Below, piece by piece: positions 42,847-54,595 of a stretch of DNA of 64,000 nt (position 1 is the first letter of the stretch; each line of letters opens with the position of its first letter). This DNA comes from Tupaia tana (lineage: Eukaryota; Chordata; Mammalia; Scandentia; Tupaiidae). The notes beneath the pieces are model-generated. The model had not been told where the DNA came from. It saw only the letters and a program-made list of their open reading frames with translations, and searched no databases. Where the stretch lies: NCBI GenBank assembly GCA_026018925.1, contig JAKSZU010000009.1, forward strand, positions 38,585,194 to 38,649,193, given 5' to 3'. Position numbers and translations under genes: made by a program.

Positions 42847-43384
42847 TATTTTCACTTTTTCTCCAACAAAATAAGTGCTTTTTTCAATTAATTCCTCATA
42901 TGTAAAAAATAGAATATAATTTATTTGCTTTTATTATTCAAAAGGTCATCTTGTACATGTAAATCCTCAAATTGCTCTTTGTTATATCTGACACATTTCT
43001 ACTCTCTATAGATTTATCCCTGTATTCATTTATTAATTTCAGAAAGACAACACCATAGCTTATGTAACATTTCTAAAGTTAGAAGAGGAAATTGACATGC
43101 TTGTTTGTAGCAACTAATGGAGTCATATCATCTTAACTAAGTAGGGTGATTTCTGATCAAGGGCCTAAAAGAGGATGTTTAATGTAGTGCAAACCAGCAA
43201 TTAAAAAAATCCAGCATATATTGCTTTGTTGAAAGCTATAAAAGGCCTATTTATCTCACATACTTTTGAGAACTAGAAATGAAACTCTTTTCATAAACAT
43301 TTATCACCCATTACACTTGGTTCCAGCACCCAGCCTGGTATTTAATTTTTACTTCTTTGTGAGTCACAAGCCTGCATAATTTTT
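42847..43384. other. unique sequence, no gene seen
   Basis: Nothing recognised. Confidence 0.45.
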
Positions 43385-43495
43385 ATTTTTGACAGGGTCT
43401 CCTTATGATGCTCAGGTCAACATCAAGATCATAATCTTCCTTCTTCCATCTCCCCAAATTGTTGGGGTTACAGGTGCTGGGACTTCATGTGAATA
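43385..43495 (-). mobile_element. probable 7SL RNA-derived SINE monomer
   Basis: tttttgacagggtctcctta, tgatgctcaggtcaacatca, then tcttccttcttccatctccc and aaattgttggggttacaggt. The order matches antisense Alu/FLAM/B1-type sequence (ACAGGGTCTC...TGCCCAGG...CCTCCC...TGCTGGGATTACAGG). About 110 bp, one monomer, with no A tail left. If correct, the host is in Euarchontoglires. Confidence 0.6.
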
Positions 43496-43992
43496 AGTTT
43501 TAAACATATTTTTGGGGAACATGTTGAGAGTTACTCCTAGTATTGTCATCAAATTCTGATAACTTAAAATTTTAAAAATACCAAGCTTCATTTGAACTTT
43601 TATCATAGCGAATAGCATAAAATAATTGCAGATCAATGATTCTGAAAACTATGTGAAAGCATTTGAAGGTCCTCGTAAACTTGGAACATAAGTTAAGGCT
43701 GACTGGAAACACAATTTATTTGGCTGCATTTCACTGAAAGATAATTTGGCTCTGTGACTACCAACCCACACTGAGTGATTCTGAAGACAAAACAAAACAC
43801 ACAGACACACACACAAATACACACAAACGGACACCTCACCAGAAACAGTTTCATTCATGTTGGCTTTACTAGTCTAAAAGCTGTTTCAAATAGATGAAAA
43901 TAATGCTTGGGAAAAAATAGAATCTCTGGTTAGAAAATTATATTGCTTTTTTAAAAAAATTTATCAAAACCATATACTTTCACTAGCTAATT
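43496..43992. other. unique sequence with an imperfect CA-rich patch
   Basis: A CA-rich, interrupted tract lies at about 43795-43830. No gene or element recognised. Confidence 0.45.
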
Positions 43993-44138
43993 TCTTTTCT
44001 ATTTGCCAGAGGATGTGTGCACTCATCAGAGGGAGACAGAGAGACAGGGAAAGAGAGATAGAGAGAGAATCTCCCAGTGGAGCATGGTCATACTGCAATC
44101 CCTTTCCCTTCACTTCTCCATCCTGCTTGGATTTAGGG

Positions 44139-44177
<39 letters not shown>

Positions 44178-44269
44178 CGTGTTTTTCCAGCCACCAGGAC
44201 TGGGATTCCAACCGCATTGTTGACCATGTGGAATCTGGCTCTCTTAACCACTGGGCTATAGGGTTGGCC
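43993..44269 (-). mobile_element. C-type SINE with (CA)n
   Basis: ttgccagaggatgtgtgcac, a long purine tract, ctcccagtggagcatggtca, a pure (CA)n of about 36 bases (44142-44177) at the GCACGCACAC position, and a head tgtggaatctggctctctta ending agggttggcc. Confidence 0.8.
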
Positions 44270-44594
44270 TGCTACCATAATTTTTAATAAGAACAAAAGG
44301 AATCTGTGAACCCATATTGATAAGATAGAAAGAGCTAAACAAAAGCCTGATGTTTGATTTCTGTGTTTCATTCCCACCCTCTGATCATAGCTCTGACTTG
44401 AGTCCCTCTGACTTCTTTGGGCAATCATTTGGCATTTTACTGTGTACCAGTAGTATGCTATCTGAACCAAGCTAGACATTTCAAACAATTCATGACAGGT
44501 TTGAAGGAAAACCTCAGGGCCTTTCTCTACTTAAGACATTTCTCTTTATGTTCACCTAAGTCATTCATTAGTGTAATAATCACAAATAGGATTT
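44270..44594. other. unique sequence, no gene seen
   Basis: The longest ORF of the window on the minus strand (43964-44488) runs through the neighbouring SINE and its (CA)n into this interval; it is not a gene. Confidence 0.45.
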
Positions 44595-44613
44595 AAGAAA
44601 ATGTTTATTCATG

Positions 44614-44866
44614 GGAATAGCAGATGGTGTAATGGTTATGTTGCTGGACTCACACATAGTCAACTGCTGTTCAAGTTCTGGACCCAGTGGCTTAAAACTC
44701 ATGTCGGGTGCATGTGTGTGCATGCCCAAAATCCCAAGAGGAGAATGGAGGAGAAGAGATTACGGTGTGGCCATCCCTCCTAGGAGATGATTTCTCCCTT
44801 TCTGTCTCTGTTTCTCTCTGTCTCTTTGTTGAGCACACATGCCCTATAGTAAAAATCTCTCTTAGA
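44614..44866 (+). mobile_element. L-type SINE with TSD
   Basis: gggaatagcagatggtgtaa, catgtgtgtgcatgcccaaa, catccctcctaggagatgat and atgccctatagtaaaaatct. Target gaaaatgtttattcatg before and gaaatgtttattcatg after (about 44867-44884). It entered the tail edge of the D copy that follows. Confidence 0.88.
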
Positions 44867-44868
44867 AA

Positions 44869-45115
44869 GAAATGTTTATTCATGATAGAGCACATACATG
44901 TGCATGAGAGAGAATGAGAGAAGTCTTTACAGGGTCTGGTCACACCATGAGGCCTAGTCCCCTTCCTTCAGTCCTCTAACTTACTAGGATCCTGTGTCAC
45001 CTACGTGTCCTATGCAGGTTTTCAGGATAACCATGCTGAGGACTTGAACCCTAGTTGACATAGTGGTTGCCAGCTTTGCAGTAAGTATGTTACTGGCTAT
45101 ACCACTGGGTCTAAG
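44869..45115 (-). mobile_element. D-type SINE
   Basis: atgtttattcatgatagagc, a gagagagaatgagag tract, the body tttacagggtctggtcacac and agtccccttccttcagtcct, and a B-box-like gaggacttgaaccctagttg before the decayed head. ggatttaagaaa (about 44589) and ggatttaaaaaa (about 45125) look like its target duplicate. Confidence 0.65.
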
Positions 45116-45256
45116 CCCCAAACAGGATTTAAAAAAACAAAACAAAACAAAACAAGATCCTCTAAACCCAATTGGTAATATTTGCCACAAGAGTTAATCA
45201 ACAGATTAAGTACTAGAATCTGAATTTATGTAATTTTGCTTTTATTCCAGGTAAAA

Positions 45257-45516
45257 AAAAAATTTGAGAGGTTTTTGCCATAGGGCGCATGTGCTTGCCA
45301 GACAGACAGAGAGAGACAGATAAACAGAAAGCAAGAAATCACCCCTCAGCGGGGATGGCCACGCCGCAATCCCTTCTCCTCCATTCTCCTCTCAGGATCT
45401 TGGGCACACACGCACACGCGCCCGGCGTGAGTTTTAAGCCACCGGGTTCAGGACGCAAACAGCAGTCGACTACATGGGAGTCCGGCAACATAGCCATTAC
45501 GCTAACTGCTGGTCCC
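45257..45516 (-). mobile_element. young L-type SINE with exact 11-bp TSD
   Basis: Target tccaggtaaaa at 45246-45256 and 45517-45527. gagaggtttttgccataggg, cacccctcagcggggatggc (palindrome mutated), cacacgcacacgcgcccggc and a head ending ctgctggtccc. The expected antisense T run is only TTT after an A run. Confidence 0.93.
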
Positions 45517-45527
45517 TCCAGGTAAAA

Positions 45528-46045
45528 CTTTTAAGACATTCCTCTTAATATAGCATATGTTTTATGAAGCAATATCCACATTTGAATTCTGATTACCAAA
45601 ATCTGTTTAAAACTGTAAATATCTTGTCCAAATATTTATTTCTCATCATATAGGCTTTATGCTTTTAAAATTACAGACAGGCCAGCAAATAAAATACCTA
45701 AACTTATTTAACAATTTAAAATCAGAAGAATTTGGATTTTTATTTCAGTGATATCAGATTCAGATGATATACTGCATCTAGATAAAGTAACACATTGGCC
45801 AATCTGATTTAATTAGTTAATTATTCTTGTTCATTAGAAGGGAAACTGCCATCTACTTTTAGTATTTGTTTATTTATTTGTGTGAGCCACAAAATGTAAG
45901 CACAAGATTTTTGGGTAATATACTTAAAAACTGTAACATGTAAGGTACCAAAGTCTCTGTGTGACAAAACTTAACCTATATCTGAAATATTAATGAAGAG
46001 TTTGATTATCTTGATGATAAAAATACATTTAAAATTAATTTCGGT
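45528..46045. other. unique sequence, no gene seen
   Basis: Nothing recognised. Confidence 0.45.
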
Positions 46046-46300
46046 TTGAGACCAACAGATGGCCTAATGGTTACATTACTGGACTTCCATGTAGTCAACC
46101 GAGGTTTGATTCCTGGACCCAGAAGTTTAAACTCATGCTGGGTATGTCTGCATGTGAGCCCAAAATCCTAACAGGACGATGGAGGAGATGGGATTGTGGT
46201 CTGTCCATCTCTCCTGGAGGGTGATTTCTTGTTTTCTGTCTCTCTGTCTCTCTCTGTTTCTCTGTCAAGTGCACACACCCTATAGCAAAAAATCTCTCTT
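46046..46300 (+). mobile_element. L-type SINE
   Basis: gagaccaacagatggcctaa, gtctgcatgtgagcccaaaa, catctctcctggagggtgat and cacaccctatagcaaaaaat. Flanks aaaattaatttc and aaattaatttta form a weak target duplicate. Confidence 0.85.
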
Positions 46301-46407
46301 AAATAAATTAATTTTAGTGTATTATTTCATATTAATATTCATTATATAATGTAAACAATATAATTTTCTATAATAATTGAGAAAAATGAATTTTGTCTTC
46401 ATTTTCT

Positions 46408-46582
46408 TTTTTCCAGGGGGGATGGGCACACTGCATTCCCTTCTCCTCCATTCTCCTCTCGGGACCTTGGGCACTCATGCACATGTACCCAGCATGAATT
46501 CAAGCCACCAGGTCCGAGACTCGAACCGTGGTCAACCTCATGGGAGTCCAGCGACATAGCCATTAAGCCAACTGCTAGTCCC
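46408..46582 (-). mobile_element. L-type SINE missing its 3' third, with TSD
   Basis: Exact 16-bp target tttgtcttcattttct at 46392-46407 and 46583-46598. Between the target and the body (ccaggggggatgggcacact) there are only about 6 Ts; the TC tract and CCCTATAGCAAAA end are absent. The head ending ccaactgctagtccc is complete. So a copy cut at the palindrome was tailed with As and inserted. Confidence 0.9.
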
Positions 46583-46598
46583 TTTGTCTTCATTTTCT

Positions 46599-48309
46599 AG
46601 TACCAAAGAAAAACAGCATAATGACATATTATTTTCCCATAAATACCAGAATTACAAAATTTGAAAAAAAATTTTTCTGAGATAATTTTCATGAGATCTT
46701 GGATTTTATCTCCAAAGTACTGTAACCATTCTGTTCATAATAATATATAAACTGAAAATAGCAATCAGGTATAAGACCTTGACATTAAAACAAGAAAAGT
46801 CTTTATAAAAGTATACCTTTGGTGCAAATAAACAACTGTTTAAAAATAATAAATGATGACTTGGCAGTATTCACACCACTGGTTTCTTCTGCATGTTTCA
46901 AAGGGAAGTCCAGGGTAATTCAGATTCATTATTTTACAAAGCGTACCCTAGGCTACACAACATTACACAAACAAGAGCTTTTCTCCTTTAAACTAGTTGC
47001 ATTTGTAGGATGTGTTTTCATTTTGTGTGCCAGGCTAAGGATAAATAAAGACACAATTTGTTCTGCCACCACACAATCTCGGACATGGTTACTTCAAAAT
47101 CAGTTAAATCATTGTGATTTACTATATTTTGATGTTATTTTATTTGGCTTATTAAGTGGGGGAATTAGATAAACGTCTGGCTAATAAGTTTCTAAAATCA
47201 ATAATCTGATTTCAAAGCACTATTTTATAGGAAAGCTCTCTTTGATATTAAACTATGGTTTATTTGGAATTGATGAACATTTCCTCTTTATTCAACTAAC
47301 ATTCCCAATTGAAAAGCTGACTCTATTCAGTTACACTAAGTGAAATCTGACAACTGCTGAACTCCACACAGCATTCTTATGTACACATCAGTTAGGCTTT
47401 CTTCCTTGTGCAATTAGAACATTCTATGAAATTATTATCAATGCTATACACAACGCTGGTGCGTTTATAGGGACATATGCCCCCAGTAAAGAAATCCAGG
47501 AAAAAGTTATTTCAATGTCAACTACCAGTCATAGGTTGCCATTATCTATCCAAGAAAAACAATGCTCAGTTTTAAAAAGCTGCAATTGAGAATACCTGGG
47601 AGTGTAGAATTCTCTGTACTATTTGCCTAGCAGTACATGTTGGAACTCTTTGCCAATTCACATAATTATTTTTATAAAATTGGCATTACCTTTTTCTTTC
47701 TTTGCCAACCATTCTGTTAAATACATTCCATTTGAATAATTTTGGCTCTCTCACAGCTAGTCAACATTGCTGCCTGCATTTCCTATGAGTGGTACTGTTA
47801 ATTGACTTTCTTCGCTTTCTATTTACTCAAAATGAACTGAAGGACCAACCTGTTAACGTTACAAAACTCAGTATGAGTGGTACACAGTCTTTCCTAGGGA
47901 AGAATTCGTGAACTGCCATGAATCATCATAAACTCAAAATTCAATTTCCTAAAATGTTTAAAGCAGAGACAAAAAATGAAGTTCAATGATTTGCATGACC
48001 TCTCTCCTTCCTTAATTTATATGGGCTATTTTTAACGTTTTCTGATTAGTCATAGTTCAAGCCCATCCAATTCAATCAATATATGTTGCATTTTTGTAGT
48101 GAATGATATATGTATCTTCTTGAAAGAAATAATTATACTCCTGAAAAATAGTTTTCCATTACTCTTCTATTGCCAGACAATATACAGCTATCATTAGCAA
48201 CAATTTTGCAAATGAATGGTCTATCTTTATAACTTTTGACAGCAATACAAGTTTAAAATATTGGTAAGTAAAATAGCAAAAAGAATAGAAAACTAAGAAC
48301 AAGAAGAAT
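46599..48309. other. 1.7-kb repeat-free interval, CNE candidate
   Basis: No repeat recognised. An ORF of 117 codons (46819-47172, plus strand) is the longest outside repeats; it has no domain I know and no visible splice or promoter context. The 47380-47820 portion has complex, even composition and deserves a conservation check. Confidence 0.45.
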
Positions 48310-48323
48310 AAATTCACCAGCCA

Positions 48324-48869
48324 CCTAGCAATTCCACTCCTTTGTTTCTACCCAAAGCATAGGAATACACTCAGTCAGAAAAACACTTGCACATTCATGG
48401 TTATTGCACCATTTTTCACAATTCCTAAGACATGGAATCAATTCAAATGTCCAAGAACAGATGAATGGATTGAAAAAATGTGGCACATATACACTATGGA
48501 ATACTATTCAACCATTAAGAAAATGAGACCCTGGCATTTGGTAGAAAGTGAATGAATATGGAAGATTTAATACTGAATGTCTGCACTCTATGACAGAAAC
48601 TGAGACTGGAAGGCATAAAAGCATGGAAAACAACTATAGATATGAGAGACAGTATGGGAAGAGGGCAGGCATGGGGGTGGGGAGGAAGAGAGGAATCAAG
48701 GGAAAAAATAGAAATAAAGCAAAACATTCTATGGAAAAAAAAAATGGAAAATCATCTGTTGATGATGATGTGGATGGTAATTTCTTTGACCGGACTAACA
48801 TACAGTGTAATCATTCTGGGAAAATTCATTTTGCATGCTGTAATGATATACAGGGAGTTAATACAATGA
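48324..48869 (+). mobile_element. 5'-truncated L1 with 14-bp TSD
   Basis: Target aaattcaccagcca is exact (48310-48323 and 48870-48883). It starts within the conserved ORF2 end (tagcaattccactcctttgt), passes caagaacagatgaatggatt and continues into a G-rich 3' UTR. It matches the L1 at 33630-34050 in order, but the 3' end differs, so it is another subfamily. The ORF across it (48548-48973) is chance. Confidence 0.85.
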
Positions 48870-48883
48870 AAATTCACCAGCCA

Positions 48884-49999
48884 TATAATTTTGGCACATT
48901 AATTGACATCAATGGGCTCCAGTTTCTCCAATTATCTAACTCAGAGGTGTCATTAACAAATGTTATATGTTAACTTTTTAAAAATTTCACCATGGATAAA
49001 CAAAAGGTCAATTCATAGACTGCCATTTGGGGATTATGATGATTTTAAAGGTCTTTCCCTGGGGCCTATATTGTATTACATTAGAATAAATTAGATTAGA
49101 TTAGAAATGGAAGCACAAATAAATAAAAAAGCCAAGAACTACCTATTTGCCTATTAATCAGTTGGCTTTAGAACTGCTTTGTGATATGATCTTGTTCCTT
49201 TCCAATCTCTTGCTCTTGCCTAACCTATTGTATTTTACCTTGGCTCATTGGATCCTTTATAGAATACTCACATCACATTTTAGTAATATATATGGGTTAC
49301 TACTCTAACCCATTCAGGGCTAGGAAATTAGCTGCATGAAGAATTCCAGAAATTCTGAGAGTCATCCAAAGGTGAATTATTCCCAATGAACATTGAAGTA
49401 GTTACTGCAATCAAAATTCAGCTCCAATTTCTTATTTACCATTTTTGTACAGGCTCATTTCATTTAGAATACTTCCAAATGATTATTTCCAACTGAGGAG
49501 GACATGTGACATATTCTCAGGAGTTAAAGATCTTAAAGTCTGGAATAAATGAACAACCAAGTCAATGAAATGCCTATTATTGCAAACTATTACAGCCAAA
49601 ACCAAATAAATTGAGATTTAAGTCAAAATAGGAAGAAAAATTTTTAAACCTATATTCACAGGAAATGAATTTACCAGGACTAACCATGTTTGTAGTTTAG
49701 CATATTAAAGTCATTCTAATGAACTGCAGTTTTCAATTAGAGCAATAGAGATTCCAAAGATATAAATTCCATTTAGTGGAGCCAAAAAATACTTTAAGCA
49801 TCTCTTGAGAACTAATAATCCTCTTTTGCATGTTGCAATAACAAGATGCTTTTGCAGATTACCTACAAAAATCTTGGAGGCATAAATTCAGATTGACTTG
49901 GGTGAATTAAATTCTAAAACATGCTATGCTTAAGAAAATGATTACTTTTGCCAGTTTAGGTGTCACAATGTTTTTTAAACTTAAAAAAAATTAATTTAA
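48884..49999. other. unique sequence, no gene seen
   Basis: A short (TTAGA)n-like patch lies near 49085-49105. Otherwise non-repetitive, with no coding signal. Confidence 0.45.
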
Positions 50000-50265
50000 G
50001 GGGCCAGCTGGTGGCACGGTGGTTGAGGTGGTTGAATCTCACAAAACCAACTGTATAGTCAAAGTCCCAGACTTCATGGTTTAAGAGACATGTTGGGTGC
50101 ATGTGCGTGCATGCCCAAAATCCAGAGGGGAGAATGGAGGAGAAGAGACTGTAGTGTGGCCATCTCCCCAGGGGCTGTTTTCTCACCTTCCCTCCCCCAT
50201 CTCTTATCCCTAGTCTCTCTCCAGCAAGCACATGCAACCTATAGCAAATTCTATTTTTAAAATTA
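50000..50265 (+). mobile_element. old L-type SINE
   Basis: ggggccagctggtggcacgg, gtgcgtgcatgcccaaaatc, gaggggagaatggaggagaa and catgcaacctatagcaaatt, then an A-rich tail. Confidence 0.85.
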
Positions 50266-50349
50266 AAAACAATTCAGAGATACTCAAACACACTTGCATT
50301 TGTGTAGAAAAACTAGTCTCTTTAATGCACACACACAGCTTATATAAAT

Positions 50350-50440
50350 ATTACTTTCAAGCCACCAGGTCCAGGACTAGAACCAGACCATTGGCCATGC
50401 GGGATCCAGCTACATTAACCACCACGCCACAGGCTGCCCT
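50350..50440 (-). mobile_element. C-type SINE head fragment
   Basis: ttcaagccaccaggtccagg, gaccattggccatgcgggat and a head ending cacgccacaggctgccct. The body is not recognisable upstream, though a cacacacacag stretch at 50331 may be a relic of it. Confidence 0.6.
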
Positions 50441-53400
50441 GACTCTCTTTTTTATAATTTCTATGTCTTTATTAATCCTCTCTAGTTTCTGAGATATTTT
50501 TCATAGCACACTCCTTTACTTCATAAATACAATTTTCTTTTATTTCTTGAACATATTCATAGTAGCTGCTTTGAAATCCTAGTCTGCTCATTTTGATATC
50601 TGGGTCCATTCTGTTCTTGCTTCCTTTTTTCCCCTCTGTATGGGTCACATTTCTCTACTCTTTGTATGAGTCACACCTTTTTTCCAAAACTGGATATTTT
50701 ATATAGTATGTTGTATCAACCCTAGATACTGCCCCCCACCCCATCTGGGGCTTGTTCTTGTTGCTTTTTATTTGTTTTTCACTTGTTTGAACTATTTCTG
50801 TGAAGCATATTTTTCTTACAGTGTTCAGTTTCTGATATTGGTCCTCAAAGGACAGCCTTGGTCATGTGTAGAGTCACCCTGAGATGACAATGATTTTAGC
50901 AGGATTCTCTTTTACTGTGCCTTTTCTTGATATCCCTATTCAACTATCTTCTTCTGTAAATATCATGCCCGGCTGTTAGCATCTACTAATTTCCTGGTGA
51001 TTGCTCTACTGTTTATGATGATACCCTGAAGCATAAATTACTCCACAATCTGATCCAACTAAATCTGGTCTTTGCAGAGATACTCTATCAGGGCAGACTC
51101 TAAGAATTGTTCCAACCTCAGAACTTTTATTAGCTGTCTCCTCTTCAGTTTCTATTAAACGTGTAGTTGGTCTATGACTTTTGCTCACAAGCAAATTCTT
51201 GTTTCCACAATAGCCATAAGGCCTGAACATCTACTTGGTTCATTTCACATAAAGTCAATTCTGCTGTAAAAAGCTTTGAACTTTTTATTCTTATGGCTTG
51301 CCTTTCCCACTGAGTGAAATCTTTGTGCCACTGCCACTGTTCTGGAACTGTGGGCATGAAAAGTGGCTCAACTGTCTTTGAGTGATTTCCCCACTTTAAG
51401 AACATGTTGATGATGGCAACCTCTTGTTTCTGACATCTTGCCTCTCCTAGTATGGAAGCCCTGCCCAGAGAGCAAGCTGCAGTAAATATGTATGTGTGTG
51501 AAGATTTGACGGCCAGTATTTCCGCCATGCTGCACATGAGTTGAGATTCCACCCTGCAATTAGGGGCTATGTCTAGATAAAAAGCCCCAGACCTCTCAAC
51601 TCCTCTCGCCTGAAATAGAGTTTCTACTGTGTAGAGTTGAGTTCTTCATACGTGCTGATGCCCTGGCCCATTCTTGGTAGATATTGTAGCCACAGACTTG
51701 GTGTTGAGATGTGATGAGAAGGCACCCTCAATTTCTGCCTGTACTTGTGAAACACAGAGCTTCTGTCATGGTGAGCTGTGGGGTAGAAAAAGTTTGTGGC
51801 TCGCATGCCACAGACTCTCACTGTTCTTCCCGGGAATTAGATTTTCTTGAAAAATATTTCTTCATTCCCTGTATGTCTTTAGGACAACTTTGAAAGGATA
51901 ATTTTTTTAGGTTTTCATCAGTTATACTTTCTTCACTGGTGAAATAGAGATATGTTGGGTTCCTCCTGACACCAACATGAAATGTTTTTTCCTCCCAGTT
52001 TCAGATTAATGATTTTATGGTTCTTGTTTGCCTTTCTTCCGTCAGTTGACGTTCATGCTGCCTATATGGTTATATCTAAAGTGCATTTTAGGTAGATAAC
52101 ATATAGTCATTTTTAAATACACTCTTTGAATCTCTGTTTTATAATTGATGTATCTTGATGATTTACATTTAATTAATTTTGATACATTCAAAACTAAGTT
52201 TTTCGTTTTCATTTTTTCACTTGTTTTCTCTACCCATCTTTCTGTTTTTCTTTGTTTTGTTTTGGATCTTACTGTTTTGTTGTTTTTGTCTTTCTCTTGG
52301 TTACTTGAGCAATTTTTTGAATGCCATTTTTATTTATGTGTAATATTTTTAGGTTTATATTTATTTGTTTAGCTTTTTCTAGTGGTTGTTGTGGGTGTTC
52401 ATTATTCACTATATATACTGAGTTGTCAAAAAAAAGTCAGGACATATTTTTGCATACAAAAACAGAAAAAATATGTCATGACTTTTCTGACAGCCCAATA
52501 CATGCCACTGAGGCTGCTCAAATGATATGCAGAAATCTTTCCTGCCTTTATATATTTTTACCCTTTACTGATAATTTAGGTGTCCTAAATACTTCCTTTA
52601 TCTACATTGAGAATGACATCAGATGGTGTTATAATTTTTGTTTTAAATTTCGAATATGATCTATAAAACTTAGGTGGAGAAGGAAAGTCTCCTATTTAAT
52701 CCACATTTTTGCTTGCCTCATTCATTTTCCCTTTTCTTAATGTTCCAAGCTTTTTCCTCTTATTGTTTCTTCTGTTTTTAGAGGATTTTCCTTAACCATT
52801 TGTTTAACATAGGTCTACAAAATTTTCAGTTTTTTTTTTTTTTCACTAATCATGTTTTGGATTTTATCATTCACAAAATAGTTTTTCACTTGACACAGGA
52901 TTCTGACAGTTCTTTTCTTTCATCAGTGTTGTGCCATTTCCTTCTTGTCTCAGTTTTTCCCCCTAATTTATCTTTTTATTTAAGCTGACAACTAAAATTT
53001 CATATATTTGTTGTTTACGATATGATGTTTTGAAATATGAATACTTTGTAGAGTGGCTAAATTGAGCTAATTAACCTAATTATCTCGCATATGTATCATT
53101 TACTTATTGTAGTGAGAACACTTAAAATCTACTCTTTCAGCAATTTTCAAGAATACAATACATTGCTATTAATCATAATCACCATGTTGTAAATCTCTTT
53201 ATTTTTTTGTTTTAATTTACGTATAGTAGTTGTACCTAATTACAGGGTATATTGTGATCTCTCAAAACACTGTGTAATGATCAAATCAGGGCAATAAACA
53301 TATTTACCATCTCAAATATTTACCATTACTTTTTGTTGTACACATTTGAGATCCATCCTTCTACTTATTTTGAAGTATATGTTGAGTTGTCACCAACTAC

Positions 53401-53660
53401 AGTTACTCCACTGTGCTATAGTACACTAGAACATATTCTGCTTACCTACCTGCACTCTTGTACCTATTAATTAAGTTCTCCAGGGCCCCTTTCCAACTGC
53501 TGGCATCTACCATTTCCTTCTTCACTTCTGTGAAATTGGATCTTTTGGCTTCCTAGTATATTACCTAATAACAATAGATCTCTGAATTTATGACTCTTTT
53601 AGAATCTGATGTTTTGTATCCTTTGTCCAAATTCTCCCTATCCTCCAACTCCAACCCCTG
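50441..53660 (-). mobile_element. old antisense LINE block (L1/HAL1 type)
   Basis: ttttgatatctgggtccatt, cactgaggct-type and ttccttaaccatttgtttaa, ggattctgacagttcttttc, then from 53000 gagttgtcaccaactacagt and ctccactgtgctatagtaca match antisense old L1/HAL1-like sequence, the last part being the L1 3' end. The stretch 51000-51900 is assigned by position only. It contains the MITE at 52428 and probably more than one LINE piece. No intact ORF. Confidence 0.5.
52428..52498 (-). mobile_element. mariner-type MITE with TA duplication, reversed
   Basis: Left end ctgagttgtcaaaaaaaagt; reverse complement of the right end ttgggctgtcagaaaagtca. The core tttttgcatacaaaaacaga is the reverse complement of the core at 8747 and 41547. 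TA lies at 52426-52427 and 52499-52500. Confidence 0.8.
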
Positions 53661-53689
53661 GTAACCACCATTATTGTCTCTAATGTTTC

Positions 53690-53954
53690 AAAACTTTTTC
53701 TTTATTCATGATAGGACACATGTGTGCACATGTAAGAATGAGAGAGCAAGGGAGAGAAGGGAAGGAACACTCTTGACAGACGCTGGTTGCACTGTGGTCC
53801 CCTTCCTCCAGTCCTCCAGCCTATCAAATCCTGGGCACTTGCATGCATGCCCATCACGTTTCAGGATGACTAGGGTAGAGATTCAAATTGCATTAAGCAT
53901 ATAGAATCTACTTTTCTTAAGGAGCACATTACCATTGTGCCATTGAGCTGGTCC
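53690..53954 (-). mobile_element. D-type SINE
   Basis: ctttattcatgataggacac, a purine tract, the body cttgacagacgctggttgca and ccttcctccagtcctccagc, then a head ending accattgtgccattgagctg. It aligns block by block with the D copies at 44869 and 55160. Confidence 0.65.
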
Positions 53955-53960
53955 TCTATT

Positions 53961-54292
53961 GTTTTATTATTATTATTATTATTATTCTTTATATTACATT
54001 GAATTACATATAACTTTACAGTGTATTAAATTGCTTTTTCAAGAGGGAATGCCATGCATGTCAGTCAGTACAGAGACCTTAATCTCCCCGCTTCAACATT
54101 CAATATCTTTTCTATGTTTTCCCCAATCATTATTATTATTATTCTAATTATTTTTTAAAACAGTCAATCGCTATTTCTCATTTTGCTTGTACAAATACTT
54201 TGCCCATCATGAAATACTTCTCAGACCAATCCAGTTGAGAATACTATACATGTCAACATCAACAGTTAATAAGCCATTCTGCTGTCTTTCAA
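53961..54292. repeat. (ATT)n tracts with unique AT-rich sequence
   Basis: (ATT)n lies at about 53964-53986 and again at about 54128-54143. The intervening sequence is unrecognised. Confidence 0.6.
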
Positions 54293-54308
54293 ACTGATTT
54301 CTTCTTTC

Positions 54309-54547
54309 TTTTTTTGGAGAGGTTTTTGCTATACGGCCTGTGCGCTCACCAGAAAGACAGAGAGAGACAGAAAGCGAGAAATCACCCCCTAGGGGGGATG
54401 GCCACACCGCAATCCCTTCTCCTCCATTCCTGGGATCTTGGGCACGCACATACATGGCATGAGTTTAAGCCACTGGGTCTGGGACTTGAACCGTGGTCGA
54501 CTACATGGGAGTCCAGCTACATAGTCATTAAGCTATCTGCTGGTCTC
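54309..54547 (-). mobile_element. young L-type SINE with exact 16-bp TSD
   Basis: Target actgatttcttctttc at 54293-54308 and 54548-54563. ggagaggtttttgctatacg, accccctaggggggatggcc and a head ending atctgctggtct. Two small deletions lie around ctccattcctgggatcttgg. Confidence 0.94.
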
Positions 54548-54595
54548 ACTGATTTCTTCTTTCATAGATAAGGTATTGTTTTGCCCTCAATGAAT

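Noticed and set aside
43964-44488. 174-codon minus-strand ORF, the longest in the window
   Set aside because: It runs through a C-type SINE and its (CA)n repeat into unique flank, including a run of CV residues from the microsatellite. No domain or start context supports a gene.
46819-47172. 117-codon ORF in unique sequence
   Set aside because: It is the longest non-repeat ORF, but no known domain, no splice-site context I trust and no promoter is visible. This length is expected by chance in 64 kb.
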